From positions 3,286,001 to 3,350,000 of the forward strand of contig NZ_CP011254.1 in the NCBI RefSeq assembly GCF_001006005.1: a DNA stretch of 64,000 nt, in the 5' to 3' direction. The DNA is from Serratia fonticola (GTDB taxonomy: Bacteria > Pseudomonadota > Gammaproteobacteria > Enterobacterales > Enterobacteriaceae). Position 1 is the first letter of the stretch; every line of letters begins with the position of its first letter. Positions 56,179-64,000 of the stretch are shown here, piece by piece. The translations under genes and the position numbers were made by a program. A model generated the notes under the pieces. The model was not told the origin of the DNA. It did not search any database and worked only from the letters and a program-made list of their open reading frames with translations.

Positions 56179-57387
56179 ATGGCGTTAACCGATGTAAAGG
56201 TAAGAAGTGCAAAGCCCACAGATAAGCCTTACAAGCTTACCGATGGCGAAGGAATGCATTTAATGGTTCATCCCAATGGATCTAAATACTGGCGCTTGCA
56301 GTACCGCTTCGACGGTAAACAAAAGATGCTGGCGTTGGGTATCTATCCTGAGATTTCGTTATCTGAAGCCAGGCAGCGGAGAGATGAAGCTAAGCGGCAA
56401 GTCGCTAACGCTATCGACCCCAGTGAACAGAAAAAGGTTGAGAAACAAGCTCGTAAAGCGACAGTGGAAAATACCTTCAAAGCGATCGCTCTGGAATGGC
56501 ATGAGTACAAACGTCCAAACTGGTCGAAGGGTTACGCTGAAGACATTATGGAAGCGTTTGAAAACGATATCTTCCCTGATATAGGTAAGCGCCCAGTTGC
56601 AGAGATCAAGCCTCTGGAGATCCTCAGTTCACTTCGTAAACTCGAAAAACGTGGTGTCCTCGATAAGCTTCGCAAAATCCGCCAAGCCTGTAACCAAGTC
56701 TTTCGCTATGCAATTGTCACCGGTCGGGCTGAAACTAACCCTGCCTCAGAGCTGGCAAGTGCGTTAACCCCGCCAAAATCTGTGCACTACCCTCATCTGT
56801 TAGCGGATGAACTTCCTGCCTTCTTAGAGGCTCTCGCCGCTTATTCGGGTAGCCCAATAACTCGGCTAGCAACAAAAATTCTGATGTTAACGGGAGTTCG
56901 TACTATTGAACTTCGCATGGCTGAATGGAAAGAGTTTGATTTCGACAAGCGAGTTTGGGAAGTACCGGTTGAAAGGATGAAGATGCGCCGTCCTCACCTT
57001 GTACCACTATCTGATCAAGTTGTGGCAGCACTGCGAGAGATCCAGGCAGTGACGGGCCGTTATAACCTTGTATTTCCTGGGCGTAACGACATCACCAAGC
57101 CAATGAGCGAAGCGAGTATCAATCAGGTACTAAAAAGGATTGGGTATCACGGGAAGGCGACAGGTCATGGCTTCAGGCACACGATGAGTACTATCTTGCA
57201 TGAACAAGGCTATAACACGGCGTGGATTGAGTTACAGCTGGCTCATGTGGATAAGAATACCATTCGTGGCACATACAACCATGCGCAGTACTTGGAGCAG
57301 CGTAGGGAGATGTTGCAGTGGTATGGGGAATATGTGGATGGGTTGGCGGCTAGGGGAATCGCAGTAAATATTCGTAAAAAGGCATAA
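56179..57387 (+). CDS. P4-type tyrosine integrase
   Basis: 402 residues. The N-terminal arm-binding DUF4102-like domain (VRSAKPTDKPYKLTDGEGMHLMVHPNGSKYWRLQYR) is followed by a core-binding domain (95-195) and the catalytic domain with R241 (LTGVRTIEL), H330-x-x-R333 (HGFRHT), H356 (LAHVDKN) and the probable nucleophile Y366 (RGTYNHAQY). Intact, with GGAGGGCCTCAA before the ATG. Placed just downstream of argU, so it most likely mediates integration at that tRNA. Confidence 0.95.
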   Translation: MALTDVKVRSAKPTDKPYKLTDGEGMHLMVHPNGSKYWRLQYRFDGKQKMLALGIYPEISLSEARQRRDEAKRQVANAIDPSEQKKVEKQARKATVENTFKAIALEWHEYKRPNWSKGYAEDIMEAFENDIFPDIGKRPVAEIKPLEILSSLRKLEKRGVLDKLRKIRQACNQVFRYAIVTGRAETNPASELASALTPPKSVHYPHLLADELPAFLEALAAYSGSPITRLATKILMLTGVRTIELRMAEWKEFDFDKRVWEVPVERMKMRRPHLVPLSDQVVAALREIQAVTGRYNLVFPGRNDITKPMSEASINQVLKRIGYHGKATGHGFRHTMSTILHEQGYNTAWIELQLAHVDKNTIRGTYNHAQYLEQRREMLQWYGEYVDGLAARGIAVNIRKKA

Positions 57388-57447
57388 ATTTTCTGCAGCT
57401 GCAGGATGAGCATCTATCGCTATAAGCAATGCTGTAGCTCGACGTAA

Positions 57448-57618
57448 ATTGGGTCACAGCTTGCACATGTGGATTAAAACGCGGTTCGTGGGGCTTACAA
57501 CCATGCACAGTATCTGGAAGGGAGGCGAGAAATGATGCAGTGGTATAGTGATTACATAGCTAGCTTGTCTGAACATAGCACACTACTGGTGTTTTATTCA
57601 AAAAAACAGTATGAATAA
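57448..57618 (+). pseudogene. C-terminal fragment of a second P4-type integrase
   Basis: The frame reads IGSQLAHVD, TAA, then NAVRGAYNHAQYLEGRREMM and QWYSDYIASL to a TAA at 57616. It matches the intact integrase end (QLAHVDKNTIRGTYNHAQYLEQRREMLQW) but is not identical, and a Lys codon has become TAA. No upstream part exists. It looks like the relic of an earlier island that used the same attachment site. Confidence 0.85.
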
Positions 57619-57676
57619 TAATTCCAGTGAATAAACACAAGGTTTTGATGTCGGTGACAAATGGAGCATAACAATC

Positions 57677-60600
57677 ATGAAAGTACAGGAAGCCAAATTT
57701 TCATCTAAAGAATTTCTAAAGCGTCGTCGCCCTGAAAAATTTTCTGATTCAACGATTCGAGAGACAGGGTCTTTAGATAGAGTTGTACTTGAGCATTTTC
57801 TTTCTACTCTAAATACAAGAAATCAAGAATTACAATTCGAAGATTTTGCTAAAAGAATATGTGAGAAAATAATTTGCCCTAATCTCCTTGAACAGACAGG
57901 TCCTGTAGCTGGGGGGGATGGTAAAACTGACACACAAACATTCCCTGTTTCGGAACAAAATAAGCTTCTTTGGTTAGAAGGTGTTAATGAAACATCAAAT
58001 AAAGAACGCTGGGCCTTTGCGGTAAGTACACGCAAAGACTGGAAGAAAAAATGTCATGAAGATGTGCTTAAAATAAAAGAAACAGCTCGTGGTTATAAAA
58101 AAATATTTTGCGTAACAAATCAATCGGCTAAGTCAAATATTCGTTCAGAGGTTGAAGATACCTTAAAAGCACAAACAGGAATAGATGTCCGTATATTAGA
58201 TATTAATTGGATACTAGATCAAATCTACAAAAATCATTTCGAGCAATTGGTCATTGATACATTATCGGTTCCAACACAATATAATAGAGAGGTTATTTTT
58301 GGAGAAAATGATTATAAGAAGCAAAAAAAATATGAAGAACTAACCGAGTATATTAGAGGGAAAATAAACCCTGCTGGAATTTCATATGAGCAAGTGGACT
58401 TTTTCTTAGAAGTTGCAGAGTTAAGCGCTGAGCTTGAAAAAGCGATAATTGAAACACAAGGTCTATTTGAAAGAGCTATAAAAATCTCAAAAAAATTTGG
58501 TACAAACCAACAATTGCTGGATGCGTATTATCAATACGCTTGGAAGGCCCATTTTTGGATGGAAGATTTTAACCTTTTCGAAGAAAATCTTCAATTAGCG
58601 TATGAATGTATAGCATCATCAACTAACTCCTCAAAATGGGAGAAAGTTTTAAACTTAGTAACAGTCCATAAAAGTTATATTAGACTTAACAACGCAACAT
58701 CTACAATCGACATTGAGAATATCGAACGTAATATGCTCGCTAAACTAGATGAGATAGCTGACGATGAATCTCGTCCCAGTAATGCACTTACAGCGAGAAC
58801 TCACAAAGCCATTTATAAAATGACAACGTTTTCAGATGTAGAAGATGCTTCGGTTGTATTTGAAGAGTTACATGAAATTTTTAAAAGTAGTGGAAATTTA
58901 ATAGGCTATCCTTTTGAGAAAAACTTCCAACTTTTGAACGAACTAGATGACATTTTTTTCGAGGTTGATGCATATGAGAATTTATTAGACTATATGACTG
59001 AGCAATCCACTCTTAGAGGCGGTGAAGTTAAAGGGGCATTATTAAATCTACGAAGAGGCATAAAGAGAATTCAAAATGGTCACCCTTATCAGGCAATCAA
59101 GTATTTAGGAAAAACTTTTATTCCACTCTATAAAGAGGAATCACGAGATAAATTTATATTAGCATTAAAAGCAATAGCTTATGCTTACGAATCCATTGGG
59201 TTGCTATGGAGTTCACGTTCATGCTTGCTTCTATCCGCTTCTTTGATTACAGATAACTACTGGAAGTATGATGAGATATCATTAAAGCAGGTTGAGATTT
59301 ATTATAGTTTATGCCTAACGGAAATAAAAATAGGAAAATTAGCACATGCCATTTTATGGTATGAATTGTTTTTAATAATTAACCAGAATATCAGTGATAG
59401 CTCGTTCGGTGATAAAGAAAATCAGCAAATTGATTTTTACATAAGCCAACTTATTTTGAACACTGATCTAAAGGAAATAAATCTACAGAGTAATATTCCT
59501 GATGAACTGGATAGATTAGGACTTTTCGTATCATCGGGATGTCTTAAATATGCTTTAGGTTATATTGAAGATTTTGAGCGTGAGTACGATGTTATTGCAG
59601 ATTATGATAATAATGATTTTTTGCAAAAAATACGTGACTTTGATGCAGGATTTAATAGTCAAGGCATAAAAGATAACCATGGCAAACGAGGAGTATATAC
59701 ATCTTTTATTTTTGGATGCACCATAGAAATCAACTTTCCGAATCGGTCACCATTTATAGAGTTTTCAACTAATGTCTTATCACTTTTAGAGAGTGCTTTT
59801 GCAACTTGTGCGATTGATAACATCCATCTAAAAGAAGCATTTTTAATTATTGAAGTAATAGCAGATGACGAAGATGACTTATCCTTATCACATGAAATAA
59901 ATAGCAATAGTGGAAAACTAAATCTTACAATAAATTGTTCTGGTTTTGATGCAAGTGATTTTATAATTGATGCTCAACGAAAAATCACCAATGAATTCAA
60001 GAAAATAGTATTTGATCTTGTCCCTGAATTATTTTTTATAAAAAATACAGAATACATTGAAAAAATGATATTCGAAGATGCTGCATTCGACAGAGCAATT
60101 AGTTTCGGTGCCTGTATCAAAGCTATTGAAAATGTTCTTGGAAATGATATTGATCAACAAATTAAGAAAATTCATTCCACAAGTGCTGAAAAGAAAACTT
60201 ACCCTCTTCTAAGAGATAAATCCTGGGATAGTGAATTTCCGAAAGTGTTGGAGATCGAGGATATAAATGATCCAACATTTGGAAAAGGAAGAATGCCTGA
60301 AGAGGAACTTAATTCCGAAAATATAACACATAAAGATTATTCCATACAAAGTCTAATCAAACCTCGTCTGTGGGATAGGACACGCTGGAAAGGGGTGGGC
60401 TTCGTTCAATTCAAAGCATGTCACCCAGGATTATATCTATTATTTAAAGACTCCGGTGTGGGTGAAGATATTTTTAAAGATCTTATATCATCTGTAGGCT
60501 TATCAGATAATAAATCCAGATTACGTGTTTGTATCGTCAAAGGTATCTCAGTTAAAAAACCAGCTCATTATAGAGTACTGATATCTGAGAATATGAAGAA

Positions 60601-60928
60601 TGCTCCAATGACTAAAAGAATGACGATGATCAGCCGAATTAACACGATGACTCCCGATAACAATGTCAACCTTGATAGATTCCTTGCTGCTTATCATTCC
60701 TGCGGAAAATTTTATCTCGGATGTGATGCAATGTTAAAGAATATTACTACTGATTCTCCACGAAAAGACAGTCTAGGAATAGAAATGAGTACGTTAGATG
60801 TTAGGTGGGCATGGGAAATCGGCTTGAATGATGTTGATTGTATTGGTATCAATTTAGATGACGATGATCCATATATTCCAGATGATGTGGCTGATGCTCC
60901 ATTATTAGAGTTGATAAATGCCAAATAG
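57677..60928 (+). CDS. Large nuclease-like protein with helical repeats, candidate defence protein
   Basis: 1083 residues, strongly AT-rich. Residues 50-200 resemble a restriction-endonuclease-like N-terminal domain common in large defence-island proteins: FEDFAKRICEKI (54-65), TGPVAGGDGKTDTQT (74-88, D81 and D85), then WAFAVSTRKDWKKK in place of the usual (E/D)xK strand, and a final VRILDINWILDQI. Residues about 230-620 are helical and TPR-like. The C-terminal 450 residues match no family I know. No Walker motif is visible, so it may act alone or sense through the repeats. ATGGAGCATAACAATC precedes the ATG. Intact, probably single-gene transcription unit. Confidence 0.6.
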   Translation: MKVQEAKFSSKEFLKRRRPEKFSDSTIRETGSLDRVVLEHFLSTLNTRNQELQFEDFAKRICEKIICPNLLEQTGPVAGGDGKTDTQTFPVSEQNKLLWLEGVNETSNKERWAFAVSTRKDWKKKCHEDVLKIKETARGYKKIFCVTNQSAKSNIRSEVEDTLKAQTGIDVRILDINWILDQIYKNHFEQLVIDTLSVPTQYNREVIFGENDYKKQKKYEELTEYIRGKINPAGISYEQVDFFLEVAELSAELEKAIIETQGLFERAIKISKKFGTNQQLLDAYYQYAWKAHFWMEDFNLFEENLQLAYECIASSTNSSKWEKVLNLVTVHKSYIRLNNATSTIDIENIERNMLAKLDEIADDESRPSNALTARTHKAIYKMTTFSDVEDASVVFEELHEIFKSSGNLIGYPFEKNFQLLNELDDIFFEVDAYENLLDYMTEQSTLRGGEVKGALLNLRRGIKRIQNGHPYQAIKYLGKTFIPLYKEESRDKFILALKAIAYAYESIGLLWSSRSCLLLSASLITDNYWKYDEISLKQVEIYYSLCLTEIKIGKLAHAILWYELFLIINQNISDSSFGDKENQQIDFYISQLILNTDLKEINLQSNIPDELDRLGLFVSSGCLKYALGYIEDFEREYDVIADYDNNDFLQKIRDFDAGFNSQGIKDNHGKRGVYTSFIFGCTIEINFPNRSPFIEFSTNVLSLLESAFATCAIDNIHLKEAFLIIEVIADDEDDLSLSHEINSNSGKLNLTINCSGFDASDFIIDAQRKITNEFKKIVFDLVPELFFIKNTEYIEKMIFEDAAFDRAISFGACIKAIENVLGNDIDQQIKKIHSTSAEKKTYPLLRDKSWDSEFPKVLEIEDINDPTFGKGRMPEEELNSENITHKDYSIQSLIKPRLWDRTRWKGVGFVQFKACHPGLYLLFKDSGVGEDIFKDLISSVGLSDNKSRLRVCIVKGISVKKPAHYRVLISENMKNAPMTKRMTMISRINTMTPDNNVNLDRFLAAYHSCGKFYLGCDAMLKNITTDSPRKDSLGIEMSTLDVRWAWEIGLNDVDCIGINLDDDDPYIPDDVADAPLLELINAK

Positions 60929-61488
60929 TATTATGCTATGAGGAACACCGCCTCTTTAATGGGGCGGGTTCAAAACAGTTCTTTGAAAATCACTTAGAAA
61001 ACATGTATTAACTTAGAGCTGATCTGACAGTTTTCGGTTGGTTATGACAATATCTTTCAAATTCCATCTGGCTTAAATGCTTCTCAGTTCAGAAGCATTT
61101 TAATAATGACAATAATTAATCTTAATTGTTGTATATAACACAGCAATCTCTGACGGGTTATTTCCTTACTCAACAATACATTCAAGTCCGTGATGTGATC
61201 GAGAAGACCAGCTCCGAAGGAAATCTTTGGATAACAACATCGTCCTTGGTCGACCGGAATACTACCTTGTCGCGGCTCTAACCTTCTGAATGTCTAGATA
61301 TTAATCGAATGTATTACAAGGGTTCTGTGAACCACTGCTTTGCTTTATTGGGATAATACAAGGTGCTATTTGTAATGCCCGTGTATGGCCCTACGCTGCC
61401 AGCATTCGTGTACAAAACGGTCGCTGCGAGTAAGAAGCGGGCATTTCTTAATCAAGAGAATTGATGCATCATGCTGGCATGTACTTTT
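60929..61488. other. Non-coding mosaic region
   Basis: 560 bp without a convincing gene. Composition shifts from AT-rich to mixed near 61150. A 29-codon open frame (61375-61464, MPVYGPTLPAFVYKTVAASK...) reads like coding sequence and may be a remnant, but has no ribosome site. Both flanking genes end here, so transcription converges; I found no clear terminator. Confidence 0.4.
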
Positions 61489-63411
61489 TCAAGTCACATA
61501 TTCTATATGCCATCCTTTAAGTACCAGCGCATCACGCAAAGTCTGCGAAACTCGGCTTTCGTTCGCTGCAAGACATAACAATTTCGCTGGTCGAGACATT
61601 GCTACGTAAAGGTTGCGCATTTGCGCCTGTTGAGTTTTAGGAAGCTTTGAAATTTTTTTTGCCGCTGTTCCTGCAATATACTCTAGCCCCAGTGCAACAT
61701 CGAACTTACGACTGAACCCACCGTAGGATTCAAGGATTAAAGATGCGGCGTGAGTTTCGCCTTTCATCCCTGCAACCGTACCGAGTCCAATGTCGAGGCT
61801 TCTCCCCTGAAAACTAATTTCACATCTCGCCGAGGCAGAAGTGTTTAGTCTCCCCCTCTCGCCTGCGTCTTCGAAAGTGCTCAGTCCCTTAAATATTTCA
61901 AGGCTTATCTCTTCGGGAAGGTATGGCTTAAGTTGCGTGTAGAGCAGTTCTGTCAGTGCATCTCGCTGACCATCTGTACAAAGTTCCTCTCCGTACAATG
62001 CAAGCTGCCGTGTTAACTTATCAATTGTTCCAGTGGGTGTAACAGCCTTCGCAGCTCGTGAAAGCGCTCGTGCATCACGAATGTCTTGCGCCCACGATGC
62101 CCCAGATGCACGCAGAATAATCAATAACGCTCTGCGAACGTCTGAAACTCTTGAACTCAAAGATGTTTCTTTCAAAGCCCCTTTACTGTCACCGATGAGA
62201 CTCCAGAAACTTTCTGAGCGTATTCCTGCACTAAGCTTGTCTCCGCCATAGGTTGGACAGTAATCAAGGAGATGACGACCTGCGTCAACGTTGCTCTCAC
62301 CGGTTTTGCGAGCGCTCATCGCCTTAACTTCGCGCAAACCGATGTTGTCCTCACTCAGTCTGTCGATAACAATTCGACCAAAGTGTTCGACCACTTTGAT
62401 AGCACTCTCCGTTTTGTACAGTAATAGAACTGGGGCATTAGAATTTTCGCCCTCACCAACAACAGCCTCGCCACTGACACGGACACACCCTACAGCATCG
62501 GAAATTGATTTACCGAACCGTTTGCTGGTGCTTATACATCCATACCCAGCCCGTGGGAATGTGAGTAATTCAGCTTGTTCTTCATCAGAGAGAATCTTCT
62601 GATCGATATCCCCAAAACGCTGCATCACTGACCGGCCATCGAAAATACGATTTAACAAGGACTCTTGCTCCCAGGAGGTATCCTGCATTTCGTCGATGAA
62701 CACCATCGGGAAGCGACGATGGACAACATCAAGAAGCCTCGGGCAGGTCTGAAGCGCAAGGTCAGCAAATGCAAACATGTCACGATGCCGAAAAACACCT
62801 TGACACGCCAGCATGTTTTTTAGTTCTATCAATGAATTGTATGATTTGGTGTGCGATGCGGGTAGGCTGCCGCTTTCAACATGCACTCCAAGCTCTGCCG
62901 TGCGATAGAAGAGCGTAGTAGCAATACCTTCACCATTCATCTGTTTCTCCAGATAAAAGCGAAGGCTTGAAAATTTCCTCGTCAGAAGTAGGGAGCGAGC
63001 TTTGTCCGCGAACACCTGATCATCAATGACATCAATCTTCATTCCTAGGCTACGTAGTAAGGGCATTGCAAAGAAATGATTGACGAAGCTATGGATAGTA
63101 CCAATGAAATGGGGGTAGCTCAGAAGCTGGGTTCCTTCAACTGTTCCCGCCAGGCGATGTGCAATCTCATCGCGAGCAACGTTAGTGTGACTTAGAACAC
63201 ATATGCCTCGGCGTGCATGAGGCCATTTCCTAGCCAGCAACAAAAGTTTTGCTGCAAGCAGCGATGTCTTCCCACTTCCGGGTACTGCATTAAAATCACG
63301 CGATCCGTTTTCAAGTAGGGCAGAACGACGTTCAGCATCGTCAAAGTTCAGGTCTCTGGCTAGCGTCGTCAGTTCGACTAAGTCGTCTGGAGAGAGATGG
63401 ACAGCACTCAT
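61489..63411 (-). CDS. UvrD/Rep-like superfamily 1 helicase, GajB-like
   Basis: 640 residues. Motif I AVPGSGKTS (42-50), Ia LSHTNVARDEI (73-83), II VFIDEMQDT (237-245), III FGDIDQ (267-271), a TVAGMKGETH motif V and LYVAMSRPAKLL motif VI are all present, so the ATPase is intact. It follows the OLD-family gene by 10 bases. An OLD nuclease plus UvrD-like helicase is the Gabija layout (GajA-GajB); length and sequence are at the edge of that family as I know it. Composition is close to the chromosome average, unlike the preceding large gene. Confidence 0.8.
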   Translation of the reverse strand: MSAVHLSPDDLVELTTLARDLNFDDAERRSALLENGSRDFNAVPGSGKTSLLAAKLLLLARKWPHARRGICVLSHTNVARDEIAHRLAGTVEGTQLLSYPHFIGTIHSFVNHFFAMPLLRSLGMKIDVIDDQVFADKARSLLLTRKFSSLRFYLEKQMNGEGIATTLFYRTAELGVHVESGSLPASHTKSYNSLIELKNMLACQGVFRHRDMFAFADLALQTCPRLLDVVHRRFPMVFIDEMQDTSWEQESLLNRIFDGRSVMQRFGDIDQKILSDEEQAELLTFPRAGYGCISTSKRFGKSISDAVGCVRVSGEAVVGEGENSNAPVLLLYKTESAIKVVEHFGRIVIDRLSEDNIGLREVKAMSARKTGESNVDAGRHLLDYCPTYGGDKLSAGIRSESFWSLIGDSKGALKETSLSSRVSDVRRALLIILRASGASWAQDIRDARALSRAAKAVTPTGTIDKLTRQLALYGEELCTDGQRDALTELLYTQLKPYLPEEISLEIFKGLSTFEDAGERGRLNTSASARCEISFQGRSLDIGLGTVAGMKGETHAASLILESYGGFSRKFDVALGLEYIAGTAAKKISKLPKTQQAQMRNLYVAMSRPAKLLCLAANESRVSQTLRDALVLKGWHIEYVT

Positions 63412-63421
63412 TTATGATCTC

Positions 63422-64000
63422 CTAGATACCGTTTGTTGCCGCGTTAGCCGGAACGGTAGAGCTTGCCGACATGGCTGTTGTTACTGCCGCCGTAGTTGCA
63501 CCAGTCGATATGGCAGCTCCGGTAACAGCCCCCGTCAGCGCAGAGGATTTGGATTTTAGCTCTATCGTCAGGTGTGATAGTGCAGTTTGCACGTATGGAG
63601 GTAGTTTATTGAACAGTTCGTCATTCGTGCCATACGCGCCTGTAGAAACCAGCTCAGCTGCATACTGAGCAGCTATGGCTTTCGAAGCTTTTTTCTCTTG
63701 AAGAGGCTGATAAATAATTGCAGCGAGAGCTTCATCGGAGTGACCCGCAGCCTCCAGCGCTAACCAGTTCGTTTCTTCCGCTGCAAGTGTCTCAACTTCG
63801 TCGCTTTCTTCTAACCTTTCATCACGTGACTTAGCCTTTACGGCAAGAGAAATGGCGAGATACATCAGCTTAGCGCAACCGTAGTGGGCAAGATCATATT
63901 CGAGTGTCCACCTATCAGATACGCAGACGATCGTGTTACCGCCTTCCGCACGGTCCTTTTTGCTTTGCACTACTTGCTTCATTTCATCAGCGTCATAATC
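63422..64000 (-). CDS. OLD-family (TOPRIM) ATP-dependent nuclease, C-terminal part, truncated by the window edge
   Basis: The frame stays open to the window end, so the Met at 63982 is internal. The C-terminal signature VCVSDRWTLEYDLAHYGCAKLMY is that of OLD/GajA-type nucleases, where a WTLEY block ends the TOPRIM region. A helical stretch follows. The last 45 residues are an unusual Ala/Thr/Ser/Gly-rich tail (SALTGAVTGAAISTGATTAA...) of low complexity. Walker and TOPRIM metal residues lie outside the window. First gene of the pair with the helicase downstream. Confidence 0.72.
   Translation of the reverse strand, partial: DYDADEMKQVVQSKKDRAEGGNTIVCVSDRWTLEYDLAHYGCAKLMYLAISLAVKAKSRDERLEESDEVETLAAEETNWLALEAAGHSDEALAAIIYQPLQEKKASKAIAAQYAAELVSTGAYGTNDELFNKLPPYVQTALSHLTIELKSKSSALTGAVTGAAISTGATTAAVTTAMSASSTVPANAATNGI

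Larger units (their letters stand above)
55984..64000. mobile_element. Integrative genomic island, left part
   Basis: It begins at argU and contains a P4-type integrase, a broken second integrase end, an AT-rich large gene and a helicase/OLD pair. Base composition changes abruptly several times, unlike the core genes to the left. The right boundary is outside the window. Confidence 0.75.

Noticed and set aside
57677..60928. STAND/Avs-type defence ATPase
   Set aside because: I searched for Walker A and B motifs in the middle of the protein and saw none, so a nucleotide-driven sensor of that class is unlikely.
61375..61464. 29-codon frame MPVYGPTLPAF...
   Set aside because: Reads like coding sequence but lacks a ribosome site and is very short; kept only as a note in the non-coding entry.

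Overview
The window is chromosomal DNA of a member of the Enterobacterales. Gene content, gene order and protein lengths follow the Escherichia coli 10-12 minute region closely (gsk, ybaL, fsr, ushA, ybaK, ybaP, copA, cueR, qmcA/ybbJ, all genes, cnoX, tesA, purEK, lpxH, ppiB, cysS, ybcJ, folD, argU). The adjacent copA and cueR, the missing ybbLM and the different placement of the allantoin block point to a Serratia-like genus; that assignment is inference. The backbone is GC-rich, and three stretches are clearly unlike it.

Layout. 1-13326: core genes (end of gsk, K+ antiporter ybaL, fosmidomycin efflux fsr, periplasmic nucleotidase ushA, ybaK, ybaP, copper pump copA with its regulator cueR, ybbJ-qmcA, a small lipoprotein pair). 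A yagU-like gene is lodged between copA and cueR and is flanked by two copies of the CueR operator. The copA message carries a -1 frameshift heptamer followed directly by a stop. 13677-39136: a complete allantoin locus. It has regulators allS and allR with two AllR operators, allA, the glyoxylate branch gcl-hyi-glxR, permeases ybbW and ybbY, allantoinase allB, allE-allC-allD, and the oxamate/carbamoyl-phosphate branch fdrA-ylbE-ylbF-carbamate kinase. Three MFS transporters are interspersed and glxK is absent. An IS481-family element sits inside an inverted-repeat-bounded, partly tandem repeat at 26417-28122. 39180-49503: core genes cnoX, ybbO, tesA, ybbA-ybbP, a 202-bp MITE-like repeat, purE-purK with a PurR box, lpxH, ppiB, cysS.

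49591-53660 is an AT-rich insert between cysS and ybcJ. A tightly coupled Gfo/Idh dehydrogenase, DegT-type aminotransferase and 2H-phosphoesterase-like protein lie opposite a nucleoside-symporter-like MFS gene. This looks like an uncharacterised amino-sugar or nucleoside-type metabolic cassette. ybcJ, folD and two small genes follow.

55907-64000: tRNA-Arg(TCT) (argU) with a P4-type integrase next to it marks the left end of a genomic island that runs off the window. It carries a broken second integrase end, an AT-rich 1083-residue protein with a nuclease-like N-terminus and helical repeats (candidate phage defence), and a UvrD-like helicase with the C-terminus of an OLD-family protein, a Gabija-like pair.

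In metabolic terms, allantoin enters by YbbW and is opened by AllB, AllC and AllE to ureidoglycolate. AllA releases glyoxylate for Gcl-Hyi-GlxR. AllD makes oxalurate, which the FdrA-YlbE-YlbF-carbamate kinase set splits to oxamate, carbamate and ATP.
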